From Pseudomonas beijingensis (lineage in GTDB: Bacteria > Pseudomonadota > Gammaproteobacteria > Pseudomonadales > Pseudomonadaceae): a stretch of DNA of 64,000 nt. Under the pieces are notes generated by a model. That model was not told the DNA's origin. It saw only the letters and a list, made by a program, of their open reading frames with translations, and did not search any database. Location of the stretch: assembly GCF_030687295.1 (NCBI RefSeq), contig NZ_CP117425.1, positions 310,001 to 374,000 of the forward strand, in the 5' to 3' direction. Shown one piece after another: positions 26,671-39,389 of this stretch (its first letter is position 1; each line of letters begins with the position of its first letter). The position numbers were made by a program, and so were the translations under genes.

Positions 26671-27434
26671 CTGTGGGAGCGGGCTTGCTCGCGAAGAGGC
26701 CGGCAAGCCCAGCATCCATGTGACTGAACCACCGCCATCGCGAGCAAGCTCGCTCCCACATTCGATCTTCAGTGGGCACAAAATTCATGTCCAAACACAG
26801 ACCCCCTGTGGGAGCGAGCTTGCTCGCGATGAGGCCGGCAAGCCCAACATCCTTGTGACTGAACCACCACCGTCGCGAGCAGGCTCGCTCCCACATTCGA
26901 TCTTCAGTGAGCACAAAATTCATGTCCAAACACAGATCCCCTGTGGGAGCGAGCTTGCTCGCGATGAGGCCAGCAAGCCCAGCATCCATGTGACTGACCC
27001 ACCGCCATCGCGAGCAAGCTCGCTCCCACATTCGATCTTCAGTGGGCACAAAATTCATGTCCAAACACAGACCCCCTGTGGGAGCGGGCTTGCTCGCGAA
27101 GAGGCCGGCAAGCCCAGCATCCATGTGACTGAACCACCGCCATCGCGAGCCAGCTCGCTCCCACATTCGATCTTCAGTGGGCACAAAATTCATATCCAAA
27201 CACAGCCCCCTGTGGGAGCGAGCTTGCTCGCGATGAGGCCTGCAGCTCAACATCCATGTGACCGAACCACCGCCATCGCGAGCCAGCTCGCTCCCACATT
27301 CGATCTTCAGTGGGCACAAAATTCATGTCCAAACACAGCCCCCCTGTGGGAGCGAGCTTGCTCGCGATGAGGCCGGAAAGCCCAACACCCATGTGGCTGA
27401 ACCACCACCGTCGCGAGCAGGCTCGCTCCCACAC
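26671..27434. repeat. tandem array of six 135-bp REP units
   Basis: Units begin at 26671, 26806, 26941, 27076, 27210 and 27344. Each has a forward REP (TGTGGGAGCGAGCTTGCTCG), a 40-base linker containing CATCCATGTGACTGAACCACC, a reverse REP and, except in the last, a 45-base linker with TCGATCTTCAGTGGGCAC. Units differ by a few substitutions (GCGGGC for GCGAGC, CCAGCT for CAAGCT). Long open frames across it are artefacts of the 135-bp period, which is a multiple of three. Confidence 0.95.
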
Positions 27435-27473
27435 TCATTCCTGCGGCAGAAACGCGATCCGACCAAGAACCAG

Positions 27474-27775
27474 GTCGGCTATCAGGCCGCCTCGCGGTGG
27501 ACGTTGATCTCGGGCGCCCCGTTAACCACGATGGCCGAACGCAGGCATTGTGGAGTGGGCATCCCGGCATGGATGCCGGGATAGCCGCGCTGGGCCATGG
27601 ATGGCCCTTCGCGGCGGGCCCACGGAGCAATGCCGGAGTGAGGGCACACTGAGCCTAGGCGAGGTGCCAAGTGGTGGGGCAGAAGCGTTTTGGTTACTTT
27701 TGCGCTTCTCAAAAGTGACCCGCCGTAAGGGCGGAACCCTAAGCCGCCGTTACCGCAGCAACGGATATACACGCC
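27474..27775 (-). repeat. 300-bp repeat module, copy B (inverted)
   Basis: Reverse complement of copy A with a handful of substitutions. It starts GGTCGGCTATCAGGCCGCC and ends at GGATATACACGCC. With copy A it makes a 300-bp inverted repeat that encloses the REP array. Confidence 0.9.
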
Positions 27776-27798
27776 GACACCAAAAAACGAAGCCAAAA

Positions 27799-27838
27799 AA
27801 AACGACGCTTTCCGTCTCGGAAGAAGCGCCGTTTTTCT
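27799..27838 (-). terminator. rho-independent terminator of lpoA-yraN-diaA-dolP
   Basis: Read on the minus strand: AAACGGCGCTTCTTCCGAGA, loop, GGAAAGCGTCGTTT then a T-run; 15 bases beyond the dolP stop. Confidence 0.85.
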
Positions 27839-27853
27839 TGGGCCACTGAAGTA

Positions 27854-29046
<1,193 letters not shown>

Positions 29047-29124
29047 TTATGGGCACAAACATGTGCGGCGCGCAAAGCAAAGAGCAAAAGAGTTAGGTGA
29101 AGGTGTCCGGCTCGGCATGGGCGC

Positions 29125-29487
29125 TCAGCTGTCGAAGGCGTTCTGCAGCCAGTTCAACTGGGCGGCGTCGCTGTCGATGGCAACCACGTCGAAGCGGCAG
29201 GGATAATCGGCCCAGCGAGATTCGCGTTGCAGGAAATACTGCGCGGCGAACACCAGCTTCCGGCGCTTGCGCTCGTCAATGCTGTCGAGCGCGCCACCCC
29301 ATTGGGTATTTTTTCTGTAGCGGACTTCGACGAATACTACTGTATCGCCGTCAAGCATGACCAGATCAAGCTCGCCGCGTTTGCACAACCAGTTCTGCGC
29401 CACCAGCCGCAGGCCGTGTTGCTGGAGATGCGCGAGGGCCTGGCCCTCGGCATCCCGTCCGCTTTGCTGGCATGATCGGTCAGGCAT
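29125..29487 (-). CDS. yraN: YraN/UPF0102 family endonuclease-like protein
   Basis: Small protein of 120 residues with a restriction-endonuclease-like fold. The GRDAEGQALAHLQQHG helix, RGELDLVMLDGDTVVFVEVRYRK (active-site-like D and ExR/K) and FDVVAID complete the family. Start ATG at 29487 shares one base with the lpoA stop; the longer upstream frame is a shadow of lpoA. Function unproven, likely DNA processing. Confidence 0.9.
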   Translation of the reverse strand: MPDRSCQQSGRDAEGQALAHLQQHGLRLVAQNWLCKRGELDLVMLDGDTVVFVEVRYRKNTQWGGALDSIDERKRRKLVFAAQYFLQRESRWADYPCRFDVVAIDSDAAQLNWLQNAFDS

Positions 29488-31298
29488 CAGCGCTGGGTGT
29501 CCGGCAGGCGCTGCACTTGGCCGTTGACGAACTCGGCCCATGGCAGTTGACGCTGTACACGCTGGGTGGGAGACACGGCCAGGCTGCCCGACAGGCCTTC
29601 GATGCGGCTGTCCGGCAACGTCTTGAGCTGGCCCAGGCGTGGTGCCAAGCGATAGGCGTCCGCGCCCATCGCGTACAACCGACCCAGGCTGCCAGCCGCC
29701 TGGGGCCACTGCGCGGTGACCTGCTTGCGCAACGGGTCATTGGCGTCGAGCAGCCACGGGGTCTCGCAGAAACGGATACCGCTCATGTCGTTGTACTGGT
29801 TCTGGTCGCCGCTGGCGCTGAACACCGAAGACGTCGCGTAGACCGGCACGTCGCCGGCGTATTGGAAGTTCAGGGTCGGCTTGATCTGCTGGGCCTGCTG
29901 CGGTGTCGAGGCCAGGAAGATGAACTCGATGTCCTGGCGACGGGACGGCTGTGCCGCGACTGTGGTGCCAACGGTGCTTTGCAGACTCTTGGCGCGACCT
30001 TCGCTCTGGCGCAACTGGAACATGTCGGCGATCTGCTGGGCCAGTTGGACCGGCTGGTCGACCCGTTCGATGGCGACGATGGTGCCGCCGTTGGCCTGCC
30101 AGTCCTGGCTGAAGGCCTTCAGTACACGATCGCCCCATTCGCCCTTCGGCACCATGGCAGCTGCGCGGTGCAGGCCATCGGCGCGGGCGCGACGGGACAC
30201 TTCACGGGCTTCATCCTCAGGTGCCAGGCCGAACTGGAACAGTTGCGGTGGCCCTTGTTCGCCTTCGCTGTAATTCAGCGCCAGGGTGGTGATCGGCAAT
30301 TGCGGGCGGGTGCTGATCTGCTTGACCAGGGGTTTTTCCAGCGGGCCGATGACCAGTTGCACGCCGTCGGCCTGGGCCTTGCGATAGAGCTCGTCCATGG
30401 AGGTCAGGCTGGCGCTGTCGTAGAACTGGATGCTTGGCGGCGTCTGCCCGGCCTGCTGGGCCTGGTAGTGCGCGGCCATGAAACCCTCACGCAAGGCCTT
30501 GGCAACCGCGGCCAACTGGCCACTCTGTGGCAGCAGCAGGGCGATCTTGCTCAGTGGCTGGCTGGCCAGCTCCTTGAGTTTGACCAGGGGCGTCGGCAGT
30601 TGCAGGGCGGCGGGGTGTTTCGGGTTCTGTTCGCGCCAATGGTCGATGGCTGCCTGCTGCTGTTCCAGGGTGCCGGCGGTCTTGACGGCCTGGGCCAGGC
30701 TCAGCCAGCCGCCGAGGTCATCGTTGGAGGCTGGCTGCAACTGATCGGTGGGCAGGGAGGCGATCAGCGACCAGATGGCTTCGTGATTTTTCGCCGCGGC
30801 GTCGTTCTCCAGCAGAGGCGCGATGAAGATGCGCTCCTTGGCGGCGGCCAGGGTCTGGCCATCGGCCTCGAGGGCGCGGGCGCGAACGGTGCCGGTGCGG
30901 ACCTGCTGCTCCACCGGCATTTCGCTCAGGTGTTGCAGGCTTGGGTGGCTCAGGGCGGTCAGTGCGGCCTTGGGCTGGTTGCGGGTCATCGCCAGTTCAG
31001 CCGACAGCGTGCTGGCGAAAATCTGCTGGCCGGGCTTGAGTTGTTCCATCGGCACTTGTTGCAGGATTTGTGCGGACTGGCCGGCATTGCCCTGGCGGTA
31101 GGCCAGGTCTGCGGCGCTCAGGCGCAGCAGGGCGGCTTTTTCCGGGGTTTTGCTTTGGTTGGCCTGTTCGAGCAACTGCTCGATACTGGCATCCGGGGTG
31201 CGTGGAAGTTCGCCAAGGCTGGACGAGGGCGAGCTGGCGCAGGCCGCCAGGAGGGCAGCGAGGCAGAGGGCGGAGAGCAGCCGCAGGCAAGCGATCAT
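29487..31298 (-). CDS. lpoA: penicillin-binding protein activator LpoA
   Basis: Outer-membrane lipoprotein of 603 residues that reaches through the wall to stimulate PBP1a-type synthases. Lipobox LLAAC (Cys20), an N-terminal helical TPR-like domain (about 30-250), then a C-terminal periplasmic-binding-like domain from about 255 (IALLLPQSGQLAAVAKALREG; VIGPLEKPLVKQI; VPVYATSSVFSASGD). First gene of a four-gene operon read away from rsmI; the 230 bases to rsmI must hold both promoters. Confidence 0.93.
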   Translation of the reverse strand: MIACLRLLSALCLAALLAACASSPSSSLGELPRTPDASIEQLLEQANQSKTPEKAALLRLSAADLAYRQGNAGQSAQILQQVPMEQLKPGQQIFASTLSAELAMTRNQPKAALTALSHPSLQHLSEMPVEQQVRTGTVRARALEADGQTLAAAKERIFIAPLLENDAAAKNHEAIWSLIASLPTDQLQPASNDDLGGWLSLAQAVKTAGTLEQQQAAIDHWREQNPKHPAALQLPTPLVKLKELASQPLSKIALLLPQSGQLAAVAKALREGFMAAHYQAQQAGQTPPSIQFYDSASLTSMDELYRKAQADGVQLVIGPLEKPLVKQISTRPQLPITTLALNYSEGEQGPPQLFQFGLAPEDEAREVSRRARADGLHRAAAMVPKGEWGDRVLKAFSQDWQANGGTIVAIERVDQPVQLAQQIADMFQLRQSEGRAKSLQSTVGTTVAAQPSRRQDIEFIFLASTPQQAQQIKPTLNFQYAGDVPVYATSSVFSASGDQNQYNDMSGIRFCETPWLLDANDPLRKQVTAQWPQAAGSLGRLYAMGADAYRLAPRLGQLKTLPDSRIEGLSGSLAVSPTQRVQRQLPWAEFVNGQVQRLPDTQR

Positions 31299-31528
31299 GT
31301 AAGTGTTCCTGATACGAGATCAAATTAGCGTCGAATTGTACCCAAGCACTGGCCGGGGCGCGATGTTAGTGGCGTGAATCGATCAATTTAGGTATTTCAA
31401 AGAGTGCGGCGCAGCACAAAAGCCGCTACTCACTCAGGTGGCGACACTCACCACAATGGCTGATGTGAACAACTGAGATGGCTGGCACACGCTACAATGG
31501 CGGTTTTTACGATCATGAGGTGCGCGTT

Positions 31529-32401
31529 TTGACTGCTCCAGGTGCTTTGAATTCCGCTGCCGGCTCGCTTTATGTGGTGGCGACGCCCATCGGCAACCTG
31601 GACGATATCAGTGCTCGGGCGCTGAAAATCCTGCAGGAGGTGGCGCTGATCGCGGCTGAAGACACCCGCCACTCCCAGCGCCTGCTGCAACATTTCGGCA
31701 TCTCCACGCCGTTGGCGGCCTGTCATGAACACAATGAGCGAGACGAAGGCAGTCGTTTCATTACCCGGTTGTTGGCAGGCGATAACGTCGCGCTGATTTC
31801 CGATGCGGGTACGCCGTTGATTTCCGACCCCGGCTACCACCTGGTGCGCCAGGCCCGGGCGGCTGGTATCAACGTGGTGCCGGTGCCGGGGGCTTGCGCG
31901 TTGATCGCGGCGCTGTCGGCGGCAGGCCTGCCGTCGGACCGTTTCATCTTCGAAGGTTTTCTGCCGGCCAAGGCGGTGGGGCGGCGGGCACGCTTGGAAG
32001 CTATAAAGGAAGAGCCGCGCACGTTGATCTTCTATGAGGCACCGCACCGCATCCTGGAATGCCTGCAAGACATGGAGCTGGTGTTCGGCCCCGAGCGCCA
32101 GGCACTGTTGGCCCGTGAGTTGACCAAGACCTTTGAAACCCTCAAGGGCCTGCCGTTGGCCCAATTGCGCGCCTTCGTCGAAGGCGACAGCAACCAGCAG
32201 CGCGGCGAGTGTGTCGTGCTGGTGGCAGGTTGGACGCCGCCGCAAAGCGAGGACGCCGTCAGTAGCGAGGCGATGCGCGTCCTGAACCTGCTGCTCGAGG
32301 AAATGCCCCTCAAGCGCGCCGCGGCCCTTGCGGCGCAGATCACGGGCGAGCGCAAGAATGTGCTGTATCAGGTCGCACTGGAAAAACAGAAAGACCAGTG
32401 A
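31529..32401 (+). CDS. rsmI: 16S rRNA 2'-O-ribose C1402 methyltransferase RsmI
   Basis: SAM-dependent methylase of 290 residues in the tetrapyrrole methylase fold. GSLYVVATPIGNLDDIS at the N-terminus, AAEDTRHSQRLLQHF, LISDAGTPLISDPG and PHRILECL are characteristic. The start is inferred as the TTG at 31529 (giving MTAPGALNS), since GAGGTG sits six bases ahead; an ATG at 31478 and GTG at 31520 are in frame but less likely. Followed by rnpB. Confidence 0.92.
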   Translation: MTAPGALNSAAGSLYVVATPIGNLDDISARALKILQEVALIAAEDTRHSQRLLQHFGISTPLAACHEHNERDEGSRFITRLLAGDNVALISDAGTPLISDPGYHLVRQARAAGINVVPVPGACALIAALSAAGLPSDRFIFEGFLPAKAVGRRARLEAIKEEPRTLIFYEAPHRILECLQDMELVFGPERQALLARELTKTFETLKGLPLAQLRAFVEGDSNQQRGECVVLVAGWTPPQSEDAVSSEAMRVLNLLLEEMPLKRAAALAAQITGERKNVLYQVALEKQKDQ

Positions 32402-32432
32402 AACCGGGGCGCGGTGCTGGCCCGGGGCTTTT

Positions 32433-32453
32433 AGCGCTTGTTCTTCAAGCGCT
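32433..32453 (+). terminator. perfect hairpin between rsmI and rnpB
   Basis: AGCGCTTG, loop TTCT, TCAAGCGCT (8-9 bp) with no T-run. Could end rsmI transcription weakly or be part of the rnpB promoter region. Confidence 0.4.
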
Positions 32454-32473
32454 CTACCGTTAACCTTCGCGGC

Positions 32474-32827
32474 GGAGAGTCGATCGGACAGTCGCTGCCC
32501 TCTATGAGAATTAGGGGGGGGAGGAAAGTCCGGGCTCCATAGGGCGAAGTGCCAGGTAATGCCTGGGAGGCGTGAGCCTACGGAAAGTGCCACAGAAAAT
32601 AACCGCCTAAGCGTTTCGGCGCCGGTAAGGGTGAAAAGGTGCGGTAAGAGCGCACCGCACGGCTGGCAACAGTTCGTGGCTAGGTAAACCCCACTTGGAG
32701 CAAGACCAAATAGGGTCCCAAGGCGTGGCCCGCGCTGGGACCGGGTAGGTTGCTAAAGATGTCCAGTGATGGCCATCGTAGACGAATGACTGTTCAAGAC
32801 AGAACCCGGCTTACAGATCGACTCTCC
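32474..32827 (+). ncRNA. rnpB: RNase P RNA (bacterial class A)
   Basis: Catalytic RNA of RNase P, about 354 bases. The ends pair over 12 bp (GGAGAGTCGATC at 32474 with GATCGACTCTCC ending 32827), forming P1. Conserved segments are present: GAGGAAAGTCCGGGCTCCATAGGG region, AGGGTGAAAAGGTGCGGTAAGAG, CGGTAAACCC-like TAGGTAAACCCC, and ACAGAACCCGGCTTACAG. Position next to rsmI and upstream of mraZ is usual for Pseudomonas. T-rich sequence follows the end. Confidence 0.97.
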
Positions 32828-33032
32828 ACCTTTTCCCTTCCTGCCGGAATCACTGGCAGACGCAGTTCCTAATACCAAAAAAATCTTACTCTTAACAAAT
32901 CACTTTAACTTGTGCGCGCAGTCCCCTGTGCTGCTTCAGGTTGAGGCGAATTTTCCTACGTCAGATTCTTGTTACCCCTCCTGAAACGCTCCTAAATCTC
33001 CGATCTATAAGGCTTTTCCTTCATTACGCGCC
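32828..33032 (+). other. noncoding gap between rnpB and the dcw promoter
   Basis: About 205 bases with no gene. T-rich tract immediately after rnpB probably ends that transcript. Otherwise nothing recognised. Confidence 0.5.
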
Positions 33033-33062
33033 TTGACGGTGCGGTGGGCGCATTCCTATAGT
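33033..33062 (+). promoter_or_regulatory. sigma70 promoter of the dcw cluster (mraZ promoter)
   Basis: TTGACG (33033-33038), 18-base spacer, TATAGT (33057-33062). Predicted RNA start about 33069, directly ahead of the GTGG repeats. Confidence 0.75.
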
Positions 33063-33070
33063 GTGCGCAA

Positions 33071-33125
33071 GTGGCGGAAAGTGGCATGAAGTGGGTTTTT
33101 TTGAAGGTAAAACGCCAAAAAGTGG
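33071..33125 (+). promoter_or_regulatory. MraZ operator: GTGG boxes with 10-bp period
   Basis: GTGG occurs at 33071, 33081 and 33091, exactly 10 bp apart, with a fourth at 33122. MraZ is known to bind directly repeated GTGG/TGGG boxes upstream of its own gene with this spacing. The boxes start at or just after the predicted RNA start, which fits repression of the whole cluster. Confidence 0.8.
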
Positions 33126-33137
33126 AGAAACGCTGAC

Positions 33138-33593
33138 GTGTTTCGCGGAGCTAACGCTATCAGTCTCGATGCAAAAGGCCGGCTCGCCATGCCCAGCCGG
33201 TATCGTGACGAGCTCGTTTCGCGAAGTTCGGGGCAGTTAATCGTCACGATCGATGCCGTTGACCCATGTTTGTGTGTTTACCCTCTGGATGAGTGGGAAA
33301 TCATCGAAACCAAACTGCGCGCACTGCCTTCGCTGCGTGAAGAAAACCGCCGCCTGCAACGCTTGCTGATCGGTAATGCCGTCGACCTCGAACTCGATGG
33401 CAGCGGTCGTTTCCTGGTGCCACCGCGCCTGCGCGAGTACGCCAAGCTGGACAAGCGCGCGATGCTGGTGGGCCAACTGAACAAGTTCCAACTGTGGGAC
33501 GAAGACGCCTGGAATGCGGTTTCTGCCGCTGACCTTGCTGCTATTCAACAACCGGGCGCCATGCCTGATGAACTGCGTGATTTGATCCTGTGA
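33138..33593 (+). CDS. mraZ: transcriptional regulator MraZ
   Basis: Ring-forming DNA-binding protein of 151 residues with two AbrB-like halves: [23 protein letters not shown] (about 2-24) and [19 protein letters not shown] (about 83-101). It represses the dcw operon through the GTGG boxes ahead of it. The start is GTG at 33138, preceded by GGAGAA. Stop overlaps the GTG start of rsmH. Confidence 0.96.
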   Translation: MFRGANAISLDAKGRLAMPSRYRDELVSRSSGQLIVTIDAVDPCLCVYPLDEWEIIETKLRALPSLREENRRLQRLLIGNAVDLELDGSGRFLVPPRLREYAKLDKRAMLVGQLNKFQLWDEDAWNAVSAADLAAIQQPGAMPDELRDLIL

Positions 33594-34533
33594 CTATTGA
33601 TAGCGGCTTTAACCACATCACCGTACTGCTTGACGAAGCCGTCGAGGCTCTCGCCGTACGTCCTGATGGCTGCTATCTGGACGGCACGTTCGGGCGTGGC
33701 GGACACAGCCGGTTGATTCTCAGCCAGCTTGGTCCGGGCGGCCGGTTGCTGGGGTTCGACAAGGATCCTCAAGCGATTGCCACCGGGCAAGCGCTGGCGG
33801 CCGAAGACGGCCGCTTTGTCGTTGTGCAGCGCAGCTTTGCCGAGCTGGGCGCGGAAGTTGCCGAGCGTGGCCTGGCCGGCAAGGTCAGTGGCGTGCTGCT
33901 CGACCTGGGCGTGTCTTCGCCGCAACTGGACGACCCGGAGCGCGGCTTCAGTTTTCTCAATGACGGCCCGCTGGACATGCGCATGGATCCGTCCCGTGGG
34001 ATCAGCGCCGCCGAATTCGTCAACACCGCCCCGGTGGAAGAAATCGCCCGTGTCTTCAAGGAATACGGTGAAGAGCGTTTCTCCGGCCGCATGGCCCGCG
34101 CCGTGGTCGAGCGCCGCGACATCAAGCCTTTCGAGCGCACCGGCGACCTGGCCGAGGTGCTGAAGGTTGCCAATCCGGCCTGGGAAAAGGGCAAGAACCC
34201 GGCGACCCGGGCTTTCCAGGGCTTGCGCATCCACGTCAATAACGAACTGGGCGATCTGGAAGTGGGTCTCGAGGCGGCGCTGGAAGCGCTGGAGATCGGC
34301 GGTCGCCTGGTGGTGATCAGCTTCCATTCCCTGGAAGACCGCATCGTCAAACTGTTCATGCGCAAGCTCACCAAGGGTGAAGCCGATAACCTGCCGCGCA
34401 ACCTGCCGGTGCGTTTCGAAGCCTTCGTGCCGAAAATCAAGATCCATGGCAAAGCGCAGTTCGCGTCCGACGCCGAACTCAAGGCTAACCCTCGCGCCCG
34501 TAGCGCCGTCATGCGTGTCGCGGAGAAGTTGCG

Positions 34534-34537
<4 letters not shown>
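33590..34537 (+). CDS. rsmH: 16S rRNA N4-methyltransferase (C1402) RsmH
   Basis: SAM methyltransferase of 315 residues; with RsmI (also in this window) it gives m4Cm1402 in the ribosomal P site. [54 protein letters not shown] and [11 protein letters not shown] are diagnostic. GTG start overlaps the mraZ stop (GTGA); its own end overlaps ftsL by 4 bases. Confidence 0.97.
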
Positions 34538-36565
<2,028 letters not shown>

Positions 36566-36566
<1 letters not shown>

Positions 36567-38029
36567 TGTCCCTGAGCCTGAACAAGATTTTTGCCCACGC
36601 CGGTCACGATCTGCTGATTCGCGAATTGGCCCTGGACAGCCGTAATGTACGTGCTGGGGACTTGTTCCTGGCGGTGCCGGGCGCCCGTGTCGATGGTCGC
36701 GACCATATCGCCGACGCCCTGAAGCGTGGCGCGGCTGCCGTGGCTTATGAAGTGCAAGGCGCCACCGTGCTGCCAATCACTGACGTGCCATTGATTCCGG
36801 TCAAGGGCCTGGCGGCGCAGCTGTCGGACATCGCCGGGCGTTTTTATGGCGACCCGAGCCGCCACCTGAACCTGGTGGGCGTGACGGGCACCAACGGCAA
36901 GACCAGCGTGACCCAACTAGTGGCCCAGGCCTTGGACCTGCTCGGCCAGCATTGCGGCATTGTCGGCACCTTGGGCAACGGTTTTCATGGTGCGCTGGAA
37001 AGCGGCCTGCACACCACGCCGAACCCGATTGCCGTGCAAGCGACCCTGGCGGACCTGAAAAAGGCCGGTGCCAAGGCCGTTGCGATGGAAGTTTCGTCCC
37101 ATGGCCTGGACCAGGGCCGAGTGACGGCGCTGGCATTCGATGTGGCGGTGTTGACCAACCTGTCCCGGGACCACCTGGATTACCACGGCACCATGCAGGC
37201 CTACGGCGAAGCCAAGGCCAAGCTGTTTGCCTGGAATGATTTGAAGTGCCGGGTCATCAACCTCGATGACGAATTCGGTCGGCAACTGGCCGCCGACAAG
37301 CGCGAGTCCCGGTTGATCACCTATAGCCTGGAAGATGCCAGCGCCTACCTTTATATACGTCAGGCGCAGTTCGACGACGAAGGCGTGCGCGCCACGCTGG
37401 TCACGCCCCAGGGCGAGCACCATGTGCGCAGTACCTTGCTGGGTCGCTTCAACCTGAGCAACGTATTGGCGGCCATCGGCGCCTTGCTCGGCCTGGACTA
37501 TGCGCTGGACGAAATTCTCAAGGTGTTGCCAAAACTGGAAGGGCCAGCCGGGCGCATGCAGCGCCTGGGCGGTGGTGCCCAACCGTTGGTGGTGGTCGAT
37601 TACGCCCATACCCCCGACGCGTTGGAAAAAGTCCTCACGGCCCTGCGTCCTCATGCCAAGGGCAAGTTGCTGTGCCTGTTCGGCTGCGGTGGCGATCGCG
37701 ACCGCGGCAAGCGCCCGCTGATGGCCGAAGTGGTCGAGCGCTTGGCAGACGGCGTGCTGGTCACCGACGACAACCCGCGCAGCGAAGACCCGCTGCGGAT
37801 TTTCGACGACATCCGCGCCGGTTTTACCGCTGTGGATAACGTCACCTTCGTCGCCGGACGCGGCGAGGCCATTGCCCAGTTGATCGCCAGCGCTTCGGCG
37901 GACGATGTCATCGTCCTGGCCGGCAAGGGCCATGAGGATTATCAGGAAATCAACGGCGAACGCCATGCGTTTTCCGACCTGGTGGAAGCCGATCACGCCC
38001 TGACCGCGTGGGAGGTGGCCCATGCTTAA
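36566..38029 (+). CDS. murE: UDP-MurNAc-L-Ala-D-Glu:meso-diaminopimelate ligase
   Basis: Cytoplasmic Mur ligase (487 residues) adding the third stem residue. ATP loop GTNGKTSVTQL (about 112-122); EVSSHGLDQGR; and DDNPRSEDP, whose DNPR motif marks selection of meso-diaminopimelate rather than lysine. The start shares one base with the ftsI stop (TGATG), and its end overlaps murF by 8 bases. Confidence 0.98.
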
Positions 38030-39389
38030 GGCCCTGAAACTCAGCGAACTGACCAACGCCCTGAATGCACGCCTCATCGGTACGGACGCCAGCTTCGACG
38101 GTGTCAGCATCGACAGCCGGGCGATCGCGCCGGGGCAATTGTTCGTCGCCCTGACCGGGCCGCGTTTCGATGGTCACGATTACTTGAACGAGGTCGCGGG
38201 CAAAGGTGCGGTCGCGGCCCTGGTCGAGCGGGAAGTGAGCAACAGTACGTTGCCGCAATTGCTTGTCAACGACACTCGGCAGGCCCTGGGCCAGCTCGGT
38301 GCGTTGAACCGTGCGGCGTATGGCAACCCGGTCGCGGCCATCACCGGCTCCAGCGGCAAGACCACGGTCAAGGAAATGCTTGCCAGCATCCTGCGCACCC
38401 GTGGTCCGGTGCTGGCGACCCGTGGCAACCTGAACAATGACCTTGGCGTACCGCTGACCTTGCTGGAACTGGCGCCGGAACACAGCGCCGCCGTTATTGA
38501 ATTGGGGGCTTCGCGCCTCGGCGAGATCGCCTACACCGTGGCCATGACCAAGCCTCATGTGGCGGTGCTCAATAACGCCGGGACCGCCCATGTCGGCGAG
38601 TTCGGTGGCCCGGAAAAAATCGTCGAGGCCAAGGGCGAGATCATCGAGGGGCTGGATGCCAATGGCGTCGCCGTGTTGAATCTCGACGACAAGGCTTTCG
38701 AAATCTGGAAGACCCGGGCGGGGGAGCGCAAGGTGCTGACCTTTGCCCTGAGCAACCTCGCCGCGAATTTCTACGCCAGCGACCTGGACCGTGATGCCCG
38801 TGGTTGCCCGGCCTTCAACCTGCACAGCCCCGACGGCGCCGAGCGGGTCCAATTGAACCTGCTGGGCACCCATAACGTTGCCAACGCCCTGGCCGCCGCG
38901 GCTGCCGCCCATGCCCTGGGCGTGTCGCTGCCGGGCATCGTCGCCGGGTTGAACGCCGTGCAGCCGGTCAAGGGTCGCTCCGTCGCGCAACTGGCCAGCA
39001 ACGGCATGCGCGTGATCGACGACACCTACAACGCCAACCCGTCGTCCATGTGCGCGGCCGTGGACATCCTCGCCGGTTTCTCCGGCCGTACCGTGCTGGT
39101 GCTGGGGGATATCGGTGAACTGGGCGAATGGGCGCAACAGGGCCATCACGACGTCGGAGCCTATGCACGCGGCAAGGTCGATGCACTGTATGCGGTTGGT
39201 CCAATGATGGCCCATGCGGTCGCCGCGTTTGGCGACCACGCACGGCATTTCACCACCCAGGCCGAACTGATCCAGGCCCTGGGCGCCGAGCAGGACCCGA
39301 ACACCACCTTATTGATCAAGGGTTCACGCAGCGCAGCGATGGAAAACATCGTCGCGGCCCTGTGCGGCACCGCCATGGAGAAACATTAA
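38022..39389 (+). CDS. murF: UDP-MurNAc-tripeptide:D-Ala-D-Ala ligase
   Basis: Mur ligase of 455 residues that completes the pentapeptide. ATP loop [12 protein letters not shown] (about 107-118), [13 protein letters not shown], the [10 protein letters not shown] segment, and [11 protein letters not shown] near residue 330 are diagnostic. Overlaps murE by 8 bases and shares the last A of its stop (TAATG) with mraY. Confidence 0.98.
   Translation: MLKALKLSELTNALNARLIGTDASFDGVSIDSRAIAPGQLFVALTGPRFDGHDYLNEVAGKGAVAALVEREVSNSTLPQLLVNDTRQALGQLGALNRAAYGNPVAAITGSSGKTTVKEMLASILRTRGPVLATRGNLNNDLGVPLTLLELAPEHSAAVIELGASRLGEIAYTVAMTKPHVAVLNNAGTAHVGEFGGPEKIVEAKGEIIEGLDANGVAVLNLDDKAFEIWKTRAGERKVLTFALSNLAANFYASDLDRDARGCPAFNLHSPDGAERVQLNLLGTHNVANALAAAAAAHALGVSLPGIVAGLNAVQPVKGRSVAQLASNGMRVIDDTYNANPSSMCAAVDILAGFSGRTVLVLGDIGELGEWAQQGHHDVGAYARGKVDALYAVGPMMAHAVAAFGDHARHFTTQAELIQALGAEQDPNTTLLIKGSRSAAMENIVAALCGTAMEKH

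Noticed and set aside
26609..27370. Open frames of 190-236 residues on both strands across the REP array
   Set aside because: They arise because the 135-bp repeat period is a multiple of three; the translations simply repeat one block, and there are no initiation signals.
26671..27434. CRISPR-like periodic repeats
   Set aside because: The palindromes are 25 bp REP sequences in alternating orientation and the parts between are near-identical, not unique spacers; no cas genes nearby.
29125..29709. Longer 194-residue version of yraN
   Set aside because: The extra N-terminus is a shadow of lpoA; the ATG at 29487 overlaps the lpoA stop and begins the family sequence.
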